From: Variovorax sp. Root411
Lineage (GTDB): Bacteria > Pseudomonadota > Gammaproteobacteria > Burkholderiales > Burkholderiaceae_C
Reading direction: 5' to 3'
Length of the DNA: 64,000 nt
NCBI RefSeq assembly: GCF_001425205.1
Contig: NZ_LMDW01000012.1
Location: 273,479-337,478, forward strand
A model generated the notes under the pieces. That model did not search any database. It was given only the letters and a program-made list of their open reading frames with translations, and was not told the origin of the DNA. Below, in pieces: positions 19,417-28,181 of this stretch (positions are counted from its first letter, which is position 1; every line of letters starts with the position of its first letter). Position numbers and translations under genes: made by a program.

Positions 19417-21090
19417 TCAGGACGCGGCCAGCGCGGCCTTGCGGATCGACTGCAGCGTGCTGCCCGGCGTGATCGCTTCCGGATCGAGCAGGCAGTGCAG
19501 GATCGCGGGCTTGCCGCTTGCACGCGCACGGGCCAGCGCGGGGCCGAACTCCTCGGTACTGGTCACGCGCTCGCCGTGGCCGCCGAACACTTCGGCATAG
19601 CCGCGGAAGTCCGGGTTCTTCAGTTGCGTGGCGCTGATGCGGCCGGGATAGTGCTTTTCCTGGTGCATGCGGATCGTGCCGTACATGGCGTTGTCGAGCA
19701 GCACGACGAGGATCGGCAGGCCGTACTGAACGGCGGTGGCGAACTCCTGGCCGTGCATCATGAAGTCGCCGTCGCCCGCGAACACGACCACCTCGCGCTG
19801 CGGCCACAGCCGCTTGGCGCCGACGCCGGCCGGCAGGCCGTAGCCCATCGAACCGCTGGTGGGCGCCAGCTGGCTCGCGAATGCGCGGAATGGCCAGAAG
19901 CGGTGCACCCAGGTGGCGAAGTTGCCCGCGCCGTTGCAGAAGATGGTGTCGGCCGGCAGCACCTCGCGCAGGTGCCGCATCACCTCGCCCATTTGCAGCG
20001 GGCCGGGAATGCGGATCGGCGCCGGGTCGCTCCAGCGCAGGAAGTCTTCGCGTGCGGCCTTCGTTTCGGCTTGCCAAGCCGGCGTCTGCGCGGGGCGCAG
20101 CGCGGACACCGCTTCGGCGAACGCCTGCGGCGTAGCGTGGATGCCCTGTGCCGGACGGTAGAGCTTGCCGAGCTCGTCGGCATCGGCGTGCACATGCACC
20201 AGGGCCTGCTTCGGTTGCGGGATCGCCAGCAGTTCGTAGCCTTGCGACGGCACTTCGGACAGGCGCCCGCCGACCAGCAGCACGAGGTCCGCGTTGCGGA
20301 TGCGTTCGAGCATGCGCGGGTTGGCGCCCAGGCCCAGGTCGCCCGCATAGCAGGGGTGCTCGGCCGACATCAACATCTGGCGGCGGAACGAGCAGTACAC
20401 GGGCAGCGAGAACGCGGCCGCGAAATCCGCGAACTGCAGCGCCGCCTTCTCCGACCAGCGGCTGCCGCCGAGGATGACCACCGGGCGCTGCGCCTGCGAC
20501 AGCCGCTGCTGCAACTCGGTGAGCTGCGCCGCGCCGGGATGGGTTTCGGTCACCGCATACGGCTGCGCGTCGGCCACCGCTGCGGCCTCGGTCAGCATGT
20601 CTTCAGGCAGCGCGATCACCACCGGGCCGGGCCGGCCGGAGGTGGCGACATGGAAGGCACGCGACACCAGCTCGGGCACGCGCGCCGGATCGTCGATCTG
20701 CACCACCCACTTGGCCATGGTGCCGAACACCGCGCCGTAGTCCAGCTCCTGGAAAGCCTCGCGGCCCATGGCGTCGCGTGCGACCTGGCCCACGAACAGC
20801 AGCAGCGGGGTCGAATCCTGGTGCGCGATGTGCACGCCGGCCGCCGCGTTGGTGGCGCCCGGGCCGCGCGTGACGAAGCAGATACCCGGCTTGCCCGTGA
20901 GCTTGCCCTGCGCCTCGGCCATCATCGCCGCGCCGCCTTCCTGGCGGCACACGGTCACGTCGATCGATGCATCATGCAGCGCGTCGAGCACGGCCAGAAA
21001 ACTTTCGCCGGGCACGCAGAACAGCTGCCTGACGCCGTGGGTGATGAGCTGGTCGACCAGGATCTGGCCGCCGGTGCGGGAAGAAGTCAT
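19417..21090 (-). CDS. Thiamine-diphosphate enzyme of the acetolactate synthase/decarboxylase type
   Basis: The 557-residue protein has the three ThDP-enzyme domains: Pyr domain with the catalytic glutamate at residue 51 (CRQEGGAA), a central domain with GPVVIALPEDML, and a PP domain with the Mg/ThDP motif GDGDFMMHGQEFATAV...NAMYG. Family members include acetolactate synthase, glyoxylate carboligase and 2-oxo acid decarboxylases; sequence alone does not decide. No small regulatory ilvN-type gene is present, which argues against a biosynthetic acetolactate synthase. It follows the aminotransferase gene on the same strand, separated by a GC-rich repeat. Decarboxylation of the 2-oxo acid produced by that aminotransferase would be a logical role. 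Confidence 0.8.
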   Translation of the reverse strand: MTSSRTGGQILVDQLITHGVRQLFCVPGESFLAVLDALHDASIDVTVCRQEGGAAMMAEAQGKLTGKPGICFVTRGPGATNAAAGVHIAHQDSTPLLLFVGQVARDAMGREAFQELDYGAVFGTMAKWVVQIDDPARVPELVSRAFHVATSGRPGPVVIALPEDMLTEAAAVADAQPYAVTETHPGAAQLTELQQRLSQAQRPVVILGGSRWSEKAALQFADFAAAFSLPVYCSFRRQMLMSAEHPCYAGDLGLGANPRMLERIRNADLVLLVGGRLSEVPSQGYELLAIPQPKQALVHVHADADELGKLYRPAQGIHATPQAFAEAVSALRPAQTPAWQAETKAAREDFLRWSDPAPIRIPGPLQMGEVMRHLREVLPADTIFCNGAGNFATWVHRFWPFRAFASQLAPTSGSMGYGLPAGVGAKRLWPQREVVVFAGDGDFMMHGQEFATAVQYGLPILVVLLDNAMYGTIRMHQEKHYPGRISATQLKNPDFRGYAEVFGGHGERVTSTEEFGPALARARASGKPAILHCLLDPEAITPGSTLQSIRKAALAAS

Positions 21091-21130
21091 GCTGTGTCCG
21101 ATGGAATGAAGGTGTTGGGTATTGGTGTTG

Positions 21131-21243
21131 CTCCTTCCCCTCCCGGGGGAAGGCTGGGATGGGGGCAAGCGGCGTTGGATGCGCCGACGGCAATGGATAC
21201 GCCGCGAGCCCCCACCCCTGCCCTCCCCCGGAAGGGGAGGGAG
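21131..21243. repeat. GC-rich inverted-repeat element, copy 1
   Basis: The arms at 21131-21165 and 21209-21243 are 35-bp inverted copies with five mismatches (core CCCGGGGGAAGGCTGGGATGGGGG). Related elements occur at 44327-44444 and 48968-49076. It lies between the aminotransferase and the thiamine-diphosphate gene and may act as an intercistronic terminator or mRNA stabiliser. Confidence 0.75.
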
Positions 21244-21253
21244 AAATGCGGGG

Positions 21254-22474
21254 TCATTCGAGGGCTTGGCACGCGGCAATGATGCGCTTGCACGCCTCTT
21301 CCAGCTGCGCCATCGAAGTCGCATACGAGATGCGGAAATACGGCGCCAGCCCGAACACGCTGCCCGGCACCACCGCCACCTCGAAGTCCTGCAGCAGGTA
21401 GCGGCAGAAGTCGCTGTCCGTCTGCAGCAGCATGCCGCCTCGCGTGCGCTTGCCGAGCACGCCGGCGCAGCTCGCGAAGGTATAGAACGCGCCTTCGGGC
21501 ATGCGGCAATGCAGCCCCGGCGCGCGGTTCAGCGCGGCCACCACAAAGTCGCGCCGCGCCTGGAAGTCGGCGCAGCGCTCGGCCACGATCTCCTGCGGCC
21601 CGGTCAGCGCCTCGATGGCCGCGGCCTGGCTGATCGACGAAGGGCATGAGGTCGTCTGGCTCTGCACCACGGCCATCGCCGCAACCAGAGCGCGCGGACC
21701 CGCACCGTAGCCCACGCGCCAGCCGGTCATCGCATAGGCCTTCGACACGCCGTTGACGGTCAGCGTGCGTTCGCGCAAGCGCGGTTCCACCGCCACGGGC
21801 GTCGCGAATGCCAGCCCGTCGTAGAGGATGTGTTCGTAGATGTCGTCCGCCAGCACCCACACCTGCGGATGCCGTAGCAGCACCTCGCACAGCGGCTTCA
21901 GCTGCGCCGCGCTGTAGGCCGCGCCGCTCGGGTTCGAGGGCGAGTTCAGGAACAGCCAGCGCGTGCGCGGCGTGATCGCCGCTTCCAGCTGCGCGGCATC
22001 GAGCCTGAAGCCGTTCGCCTCGGTGCAGGCCACCGGCACCGGCACGCCACCGCAGATCTGCACGATGTCGGCGTACGAGGTCCAGTACGGCGCGGGCAGG
22101 ATGACTTCATCGCCCGGGTCCAGGCTGGCCATCAGCGCGTTGAAGATCACCTGCTTGGCGCCTGCGCTCACGCTGATCTCGTCGAGTGCGAAGTCCAGCG
22201 CGTTGTCGCGCTTGAACTTCAGCTGCACTGCCGCCTTCATCGCCGGGCTGCCGTCGAGCACCGTGTAGCGCGTGTCGCTGCGCCCGATGGCGCGCACGGC
22301 GGCGTCGCACACGTTCTGCGGCGTGTCGAAATCGGGCTCGCCCGCGCCCAGCACAATCACCGGACGGCCCGCGCGCTTGAGCGCATTGGCATGGTCGGTG
22401 ATGCGCAGGATCTCCGAGACGCCGATGGCGCGCACGCGCTGCGCCGGCGAGAAGACAACAGTGTCCGTGGTCAC
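21254..22474 (-). CDS. PLP-dependent aminotransferase, aspartate aminotransferase class
   Basis: The 406-residue protein is a fold-type I, class I/II aminotransferase. It shows VIVLGAGEPDFDTP at the N-terminus, LNSPSNPSG, DDIYEHI, and NGVSKAYAMTGWRVGY with the Schiff-base lysine at position 245. It transfers the amino group from an amino acid to a 2-oxo acid; aspartate, aromatic and 2-aminoadipate aminotransferases share this layout. The start is GTG 22474, overlapping the stop of the solute-binding protein gene by four bases, so the two are translationally coupled. In the context of an ALDH7-type dehydrogenase, 2-aminoadipate is an attractive but unproven substrate. Confidence 0.88.
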   Translation of the reverse strand: MTTDTVVFSPAQRVRAIGVSEILRITDHANALKRAGRPVIVLGAGEPDFDTPQNVCDAAVRAIGRSDTRYTVLDGSPAMKAAVQLKFKRDNALDFALDEISVSAGAKQVIFNALMASLDPGDEVILPAPYWTSYADIVQICGGVPVPVACTEANGFRLDAAQLEAAITPRTRWLFLNSPSNPSGAAYSAAQLKPLCEVLLRHPQVWVLADDIYEHILYDGLAFATPVAVEPRLRERTLTVNGVSKAYAMTGWRVGYGAGPRALVAAMAVVQSQTTSCPSSISQAAAIEALTGPQEIVAERCADFQARRDFVVAALNRAPGLHCRMPEGAFYTFASCAGVLGKRTRGGMLLQTDSDFCRYLLQDFEVAVVPGSVFGLAPYFRISYATSMAQLEEACKRIIAACQALE

Positions 22475-23373
22475 TTGGCGTAGGTCTCCAGTGGCTTGTC
22501 GTTGGGTTCGAGCATCAGCTGCTTCAGTGCCGTGCTCATCGGCAGATTCAGGCTGGTGTTCTTCGGAGGGATGGCCGCCACGAACCACTTGGCGTAGATC
22601 TTTTCGAGGTCGCCGCTCTTCATCATGCGGCGCAGCGAATCGTCCACCGCGGCCTTGAAGGCCGGGTCGTCCTTGCGGAACAGCAGCGCGATCGGCTCCG
22701 AGCCCAGCGGCTCGCCCACGATGCGGTAGGCCGAGGGGTTCTTGGAGTTCGCGATGATGCCGGCCAGCAGGTTGTCGTCGAGCACGAAGGCATCGGCGCG
22801 GCCCGACTCCAGCAGCAGGAAGCTCTCGAGGTGGTCCTTGCCGAGCATGGTGTTGTACGACACGTTCTGCGCGCGCTCGCGCTTGCGCAGCAGCTGCACG
22901 GCGGTGGTGCCGGTGGAAGCCGACACATTGCGGCCCGCGAGCTGGTCGAGGTTGGCGATGCCCGAGTCGACCCTGGTGGCCATGCGCACCTCGCTCACGT
23001 ACGTGGTGAGCGCGAACGCCACCTGCTGCTGGCGCGCGGTGTTGTTGGTGGTGGGGCCGCAGCCGATGTCGAGCGTGCCGTTCTGCACCAGGGGGATGGT
23101 GTTCTGCGCGGTCACGGCCATGTATTCGAGCTTCGCCTGCGGCACGATGTCCTTCAGCACGCGCTCGCACAGCTCGACGTGGTAGCCCACGTACTTCTCG
23201 CCCGCGCCCAGCATGTAGGCCATCGGCGGCGAGGCTTCGCGCACGCCGAGCACCACCTTGCCGCTGGTCTTGATCTTGTCGAGCGTGCCGCTGGCGGTGG
23301 TCTGCGCGCTGGCGCCGCCGAATGCGAGCGCGAGCAGCGTGGCCGCTGCAACTGTCTTGAAGGGAATGCTCAT
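22471..23373 (-). CDS. Periplasmic amino-acid-binding protein (GltI-like)
   Basis: The 300-residue protein begins with a cleavable signal peptide (about 24 residues, ending ASA). It continues as a family 3 solute-binding protein: GKVVLGVREASPPMAY, GYHVELCERVL and DAFVLDDNLLAG. It resembles the glutamate/aspartate-binding GltI subgroup. No permease or ATPase for it is encoded in this operon; it may feed a transporter elsewhere or act as a scout protein. AGGAG lies nine bases before ATG 23373. It sits between the ALDH7-type dehydrogenase and the aminotransferase. Confidence 0.88.
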   Translation of the reverse strand: MSIPFKTVAAATLLALAFGGASAQTTASGTLDKIKTSGKVVLGVREASPPMAYMLGAGEKYVGYHVELCERVLKDIVPQAKLEYMAVTAQNTIPLVQNGTLDIGCGPTTNNTARQQQVAFALTTYVSEVRMATRVDSGIANLDQLAGRNVSASTGTTAVQLLRKRERAQNVSYNTMLGKDHLESFLLLESGRADAFVLDDNLLAGIIANSKNPSAYRIVGEPLGSEPIALLFRKDDPAFKAAVDDSLRRMMKSGDLEKIYAKWFVAAIPPKNTSLNLPMSTALKQLMLEPNDKPLETYAK

Positions 23374-23471
23374 TTCTTCTGTCTCCTGGTGGTTGTTTTT
23401 CTGGGGTGCGCACGGCCGTCCGCCTGCCGACGCAAGGAATTGCGCGGCAGGAACAGACGAGCCGGGGTCGG

Positions 23472-25010
23472 TCAGTCGCCGATGTCGAAGGTCACGCCTT
23501 GAGCCAGGGGCAATGCCGTCGAGTAGTTGATGGTGTTCGTCGCGCGGCGCATGTACGCCTTCCAGCTGTCGGAGCCGGCTTCGCGGCCGCCGCCGGTTTC
23601 CTTCTCGCCACCGAAGGCGCCGCCGATCTCCGCGCCGCTCGGGCCGATGTTGACGTTGGCAATGCCACAGTCCGAGCCCGCGCTAGACATGAAGCGCTCG
23701 GCCTCGCGCACGTTCAGCGTGAAGATCGACGACGACAGGCCCGCGCCCACCGCGTTGTGCCATTCGATGGCCTCATCGAGCGAGCTGTAGCGCACCACGT
23801 AGAGGATGGGTGCGAAGGTCTCGCGCAGCACCGGGCCGTCGTGCGTCTTCAGCTCGACCAGCGCGGGACGCACGTAGTACGCGTCCTTCGTGCCGAGGCC
23901 TTCGACGCGCTGGCCGCCGTGCACCGTGGCGCCGGCCTCGCGGCTTTCGCCAAGTGCCTTCTGCATGCCGTCGAAGGCTGCGCGGTCGATCAGCGGGCCG
24001 ACCAACGTGCCGGCCTCGCGCGGATCGCCGACCTGCACGTTGCCGTAGACCTTGGTCAGCTTGGGCACCAGCGCGTCGTACACGCTGTCGTGCACGAACA
24101 GGCGGCGCAGCGTGGTGCAGCGCTGGCCGGCCGTGCCCATGGCAGCGAACGCGATGCCGCGCAGCGTGAGGTCGAGGTCGGCCGAGGGCGTGACGATGGC
24201 AGCGTTGTTGCCGCCCAGTTCGAGAATCGCGCGGGCAAAGCGCGCCGCCAGCTTCGGGCCCACCTGGCGGCCCATCGCGGTCGAGCCGGTGGCCGAGAGG
24301 ATCGACACGCGATGGTCGTCGACCAGCACCTCGCCGATGTCACGCTGGCCCAGCAGCAGGCCGAGCAGGCCTTCGGGCGCATCGCCGAAGCGCGCGACGG
24401 CGCGCTGCGCGATGGCGTGCACGGCCAGCGCGGTCAGCGGCGTCTTCTCGGAAGGCTTCCACACCACCGAGTCGCCGCACACCAGCGCCAGCGCGGCGTT
24501 CCACGACCACACGGCCACCGGGAAGTTGAAGGCCGAGATCACGCCGCACACGCCCAGCGGATGCCAGGTTTCCATCATGCGGTGCTCGGCGCGCTCGGTG
24601 GCCAGCGTGAGGCCGTAGAGCTGGCGCGAGAGGCCGACCGCGAAGTCGCAGATGTCGATCATTTCCTGCACTTCGCCCGCGCCTTCGGACGGGATCTTGC
24701 CGGCCTCCAGCGTGACGAGGCGCCCGAGGTCGCCCTTGGCGGCGCGCAGCTCTTCGCCGAGCAGGCGCACCAGCTCGCCGCGGCGCGGGGCCGGCACGCT
24801 GCGCCAGGCCTTGAAGGCTTCGTGCGCGCGGCCGATGGCGGCGGTGGCCTCGGCCGGCGAGGTCTGCGGCACCTGTGCGATCACCTCGCCGCTGACGGGC
24901 GAGCGCACCGTCAGCGTGCCGCCGGTATGGGCCTCGACGGGCACGCCGAGGCGCTGCAGCAGCTGTTCGACTTCGGTGGGGACGGGAAGGGAAGTGTGGG
25001 CTTCGGACAT
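23472..25010 (-). CDS. amaB: ALDH7-type semialdehyde dehydrogenase (AmaB/antiquitin-like)
   Basis: The 512-residue NAD-dependent aldehyde dehydrogenase has its catalytic cysteine at residue 298 (TAGQRCTT) and the glutamate in ELGGNNA. Its long C-terminal signature, NVNIGPSGAEIGGAFGGEK with ETGGGREAGSDSWKAY, is typical of family ALDH7. That family contains bacterial AmaB (L-piperidine-6-carboxylate dehydrogenase) and human antiquitin (2-aminoadipate semialdehyde dehydrogenase). The expected reaction is oxidation of 2-aminoadipate semialdehyde, the open form of piperidine-6-carboxylate, to 2-aminoadipate. GGAG precedes the start by seven bases. It is the first gene downstream of the IclR regulator on this strand. 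Confidence 0.85.
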   Translation of the reverse strand: MSEAHTSLPVPTEVEQLLQRLGVPVEAHTGGTLTVRSPVSGEVIAQVPQTSPAEATAAIGRAHEAFKAWRSVPAPRRGELVRLLGEELRAAKGDLGRLVTLEAGKIPSEGAGEVQEMIDICDFAVGLSRQLYGLTLATERAEHRMMETWHPLGVCGVISAFNFPVAVWSWNAALALVCGDSVVWKPSEKTPLTALAVHAIAQRAVARFGDAPEGLLGLLLGQRDIGEVLVDDHRVSILSATGSTAMGRQVGPKLAARFARAILELGGNNAAIVTPSADLDLTLRGIAFAAMGTAGQRCTTLRRLFVHDSVYDALVPKLTKVYGNVQVGDPREAGTLVGPLIDRAAFDGMQKALGESREAGATVHGGQRVEGLGTKDAYYVRPALVELKTHDGPVLRETFAPILYVVRYSSLDEAIEWHNAVGAGLSSSIFTLNVREAERFMSSAGSDCGIANVNIGPSGAEIGGAFGGEKETGGGREAGSDSWKAYMRRATNTINYSTALPLAQGVTFDIGD

Positions 25011-25172
25011 GGTCGCGCTCCAGGGAAGGAGATGAAAGAGAAAGGCGATGGGAGTCGGCGGAATGCGGCCAATATCTGCGAATCCGGGACGATTGGCTAG
25101 CGAAAATATGGAAGGACTTGATGCGTTTTGGGAAAGAACTTCACCCTCCGCTCGCCTTCCGGTACAGCGGGT

Positions 25173-26030
25173 TCATTCCGGCCTGGGCGCCTCGGGCACG
25201 CCAATGCGCTGCCCCGCAGGCGACCCCGCCAGGCTCTGCGCCGGCCTTCTCAACGTCGCGTCGAAGGGATTGATCTTCGGCCCGATGGCCGCCGCCTCTC
25301 GCTTGAGCAGCTCGACCACGGTCGGCATGCGGTCCGCATTGAGCCGGTCGGCGATCGTGCCCACACTCAATGCCGCCACCGCGCGCCCTTCGCGGTCGAG
25401 GATCGGCACCGCAACGCCCGCCATGCCTTCGAGCAGCCCGGTGTTGCGCCCCGCATAGCCCGCCTGCCGCACGCGCTCGATCTCGGTGCGCAGGTAGACC
25501 TCGTCGTACACGCCGTACTCGCGCACGCGCGACAGGTTGAAGCGGATCACTTCCTCGCGCTCGGCCTCGGGCAGGAAGGCAAGGATCGCCAGCGCCCCCT
25601 GCCCCACACCCAGCGCGATGCGCCCGCCGATGTCGCCGGTGAACGAGCGGATCGGGAACGGTCCTTCGCTGCGGTCCAGGCAGATGGCGTCGAAGCCGCT
25701 GCGCGCCAGTAAAAAGATGCTGTCGCCCAGGCTCGCGCACAGGCGCAGCAGCACCGGCCGGCAGATGGAGCGCAGGTCGCCCGGGTTGCCCGCGCTCGCC
25801 GCGAGCGCGAAGAAATCGATGCCGAGGCGGTAGAGCTTGCTGCGTTCGTCCTGCTCGACCATGCCTTCGGCCATCAGCGACTGCAGCAAACGGTGCGTGG
25901 TGGCCTGGGTGAGGCCCACGGATCGTGCGATCTGGGTCACGCGGCCGCCTTCGGCCTGCACCGCGCCGAGCGCGCGGATCACCGAGAAGACGCGCGGCAC
26001 GCCGCCGCTGGCCGCCGAGGGGGTTTCCAT
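25173..26030 (-). CDS. IclR family transcriptional regulator of the divergon
   Basis: The 285-residue protein has an N-terminal winged helix (VFSVIRALGAVQ, IARSVGLTQATTHRLLQSLMAEGMV) and an IclR effector domain with FPIRSFTGDIGGRIALGVGQGALAILAFLP and RNTGLLEGMAGVAVPI. ATG 26030 is supported by AGGAG seven bases upstream; an earlier in-phase start lacks this. It sits between the left catabolic genes and the right transport/dehydrogenase operon. Two 17-bp palindromic sites lie in its promoter, one touching a good -10 element of its own gene. It probably represses itself and controls both arms in response to a pathway metabolite. Confidence 0.9.
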   Translation of the reverse strand: METPSAASGGVPRVFSVIRALGAVQAEGGRVTQIARSVGLTQATTHRLLQSLMAEGMVEQDERSKLYRLGIDFFALAASAGNPGDLRSICRPVLLRLCASLGDSIFLLARSGFDAICLDRSEGPFPIRSFTGDIGGRIALGVGQGALAILAFLPEAEREEVIRFNLSRVREYGVYDEVYLRTEIERVRQAGYAGRNTGLLEGMAGVAVPILDREGRAVAALSVGTIADRLNADRMPTVVELLKREAAAIGPKINPFDATLRRPAQSLAGSPAGQRIGVPEAPRPE

Positions 26031-26068
26031 ACCTTGCTCCTGTGGAATTCGCTCTATCAATTGAGGCG

Positions 26069-26120
26069 ATCATATTCCATTGATTGGAATAAATTGAAGA
26101 AAGATTCTGATTAATGGAAT
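26069..26120. promoter_or_regulatory. Divergent promoter with two 17-bp IclR-type operators
   Basis: ATTCCATTGATTGGAAT at 26074-26090 is a palindrome with perfect 6-bp arms (ATTCCA/TGGAAT). A second, less perfect copy, ATTCTGATTAATGGAAT, lies at 26104-26120. The copies are exactly 30 bp apart, about three helical turns, so two dimers could bind on one face of the DNA. On the minus strand TATGAT (26074-26069) is a near-consensus -10 for the regulator gene. The region is much richer in AT than its surroundings. Confidence 0.65.
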
Positions 26121-26235
26121 ACCCGAGGCAGCCTGGCGCAATCGTTGCAATAGAGTGAACTGAAATCGGCAGGTCGTCCATGGCGTGCACCAAGGTGTCG
26201 CACGCCCTCTCTTGCCCCGACAGAAAGGCCTTTCC

Positions 26236-27324
26236 ATGTCATTCCTCAGGCTCACCGACGTGACCAAGTTCTATGGCGCCACCCGCGCGGTGTCGGCCAT
26301 GAACCTCACGGTGGAAAAGGGCGAGTTCGTCTCGCTGCTCGGCCCTTCGGGCTGCGGCAAGACCACCACGCTGCAGATGATTGCGGGCTTCGAGGCCGTG
26401 AGCAGCGGCCGCATCGAACTCGCAGGCAAGGACATCACGCATGCCAAGGCCAACACGCGCGGCCTGGGCATCGTGTTCCAGACCTACGCCCTGTTCCCGC
26501 ACATGACGGTGGCCGACAACGTGAGCTTCGGCCTCGAGATGCGCAAGATGCCCAAGGCCGAGCGCGCCGAACGCGTGAAGCAGGCGCTGGCGCTGGTGCA
26601 CCTCGAAGCGCATGCCACGCGCTATCCGCGCGAACTCTCGGGTGGCCAGCGGCAGCGCGTGGCGCTGTCGCGCGCGCTGGTGATCGAGCCGCCGGTGCTG
26701 CTGCTCGACGAACCGCTGTCCAACCTCGATGCCAAGCTGCGCGAGGAGATGCAGTTCGAGCTGCGGCAGATCCAGCGCAAGGTCGGCACCACCACGGTGA
26801 TGGTCACGCACGACCAGAGCGAGGCCATGTCGATCAGCGACCGCGTGGTGGTGATGGAAGGCGGCTGCGCCACGCAGATCGACCATCCGCAGCGCGTGTA
26901 CGAACACCCGAGCACGCGCTTCATCTCCACCTTTGTCGGCAAGGCCAACCTGCTCGACTGCCGCGTGTCCGGCAGCGGCGCCACGCGCACCTGCATCGAG
27001 GTCGGCGCGCTCTCGCTCGACGTGGACGACACGGGTTTCTGCGTCGATGCGTCGGCGCTGCTGAGTGTGCGGCCCGAAAAGCTGCAACTCGTGCCGCCGG
27101 GCCGGGGCCGGCTCGACGGCGAGGTGCAGGAACGCTTCTTCCTCGGCAGCCAGTGGCTCTACCGCGTGGCCACGCCCATCGGCGACCTCACGGTGCTGAG
27201 CCCCAACGATGGGCGCGATGCGCTCGAAGAAGGCGCCCGCACCGGCATCGACTGGCCGGCGCACTGCATGCGGCTGCTGCCCGCGGACGCCACCGCGAAG
27301 GCCGCGCAGGCTGTGATGGCATGA
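26236..27324 (+). CDS. ABC importer ATP-binding protein, PotA-like
   Basis: The 362-residue ATPase has Walker A (GPSGCGKTT, residues 36-44), the Q-loop, signature LSGGQRQRVALSRAL, Walker B LLLDEPLSNLDAK and the H-loop THDQSEA. A C-terminal TOBE regulatory domain follows (SVRPEKLQLVPPG). It belongs to the polyamine/opine/thiamine (PotA) class, energising import with the two permeases that follow. ATG 26236 has AAAGG upstream. It is the first gene of a seven-gene operon in which most junctions overlap by four bases. Confidence 0.9.
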   Translation: MSFLRLTDVTKFYGATRAVSAMNLTVEKGEFVSLLGPSGCGKTTTLQMIAGFEAVSSGRIELAGKDITHAKANTRGLGIVFQTYALFPHMTVADNVSFGLEMRKMPKAERAERVKQALALVHLEAHATRYPRELSGGQRQRVALSRALVIEPPVLLLDEPLSNLDAKLREEMQFELRQIQRKVGTTTVMVTHDQSEAMSISDRVVVMEGGCATQIDHPQRVYEHPSTRFISTFVGKANLLDCRVSGSGATRTCIEVGALSLDVDDTGFCVDASALLSVRPEKLQLVPPGRGRLDGEVQERFFLGSQWLYRVATPIGDLTVLSPNDGRDALEEGARTGIDWPAHCMRLLPADATAKAAQAVMA

Positions 27325-28181
27325 GCACCTTGCAGAACAAGGCCACGCCCTGGTGGCTCTCCGGCCCCGCGCTGCTGCTGTTCAGCGCGCTGCTGCTGGT
27401 GCCGCTCGCGCTCACGGCCGTGCTGTCGTTCAACGTGTACGACCCGGCCACCGGCCCCAAGGCCGGCGAGTTCACGCTGGCGCACTACGCGCTGGTGTTC
27501 TCCGACTCGTACTACCTCGGCATCTTCTGGCGCACCTTCTGGGTCTCGGCGCTGGTCACGCTGATCTGCGTGCTCGTCGGCGCGCCCGAGGCCTATGTGC
27601 TGAGCCGCATGCGCAACCCGTGGCGCTCGGTGCTGCTGCTGGTGGTGCTCGCGCCGCTCCTGGTGTCGGTGGTGGTGCGCGCCTTCGGCTGGAGCATGCT
27701 GCTGGGCCCCGAGGGCGCGGTGAACGCGCTGCTGCAGTTCGTGGGCATCGGCCCGGTGAAGATCCTCTACACCAACGCGGCGGTGGTCATCGCGCTGGTG
27801 CACGTGATGCTGCCCTTCATGGTGATCCCGGTGTGGACCTCGCTGCAGAAGCTCGACCCTGGCGTGGAGAACGCTGCCCTCTCGCTCAACGCCACGCCCT
27901 TCACCACGCTGCGGCGCATCGTGCTGCCGCAGGTGATGCCGGGCATTCTCTCGGGCAGCCTGATCGTGTTCGGCCTGGCCGCGAGCTCGTTCGCGATTCC
28001 CGGCCTGCTCGGCGGACGGCGGCTGAAGATGGTCGCGACCATCGTCTACGACGAATACCTGAGCGAACTCAACTGGCCGCTGGGCGCGGCCGTGGCGCTG
28101 GTGCTGCTGGTGGCCAACCTCGTGGTCATGCTCAGCTACAACCGCCTGGTCGAAGGCCGCTACAAGAAGGCATTGGGATGA
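27321..28181 (+). CDS. ABC importer permease, PotB-like
   Basis: The 286-residue inner-membrane protein has six hydrophobic helices and the permease EAA-type loop ENAALSLNATPFTTLRRIVLPQVMPGI, which contacts the ATPase. It starts inside the stop region of the ATPase gene (ATGA overlap) and the second permease overlaps its own stop the same way. PotB-like permeases serve importers for polyamines, opines and other small cationic or zwitterionic amino compounds. Confidence 0.9.
   Translation: MSTLQNKATPWWLSGPALLLFSALLLVPLALTAVLSFNVYDPATGPKAGEFTLAHYALVFSDSYYLGIFWRTFWVSALVTLICVLVGAPEAYVLSRMRNPWRSVLLLVVLAPLLVSVVVRAFGWSMLLGPEGAVNALLQFVGIGPVKILYTNAAVVIALVHVMLPFMVIPVWTSLQKLDPGVENAALSLNATPFTTLRRIVLPQVMPGILSGSLIVFGLAASSFAIPGLLGGRRLKMVATIVYDEYLSELNWPLGAAVALVLLVANLVVMLSYNRLVEGRYKKALG

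Noticed and set aside
21131..21243. A protein-coding segment or IS end
   Set aside because: There is no transposase or target duplication; the inverted arms and recurrence elsewhere fit a non-coding dispersed repeat.
21254..23413. A 719-codon frame joining the aminotransferase to upstream sequence
   Set aside because: The upstream part is the binding-protein gene in the wrong phase; the GTG at 22474 overlapping that gene's stop is the sensible start.
26185..26235. An extended N-terminus for the ABC ATPase
   Set aside because: The family begins at MSFLRLTDVTK and an AAAGG site precedes ATG 26236.
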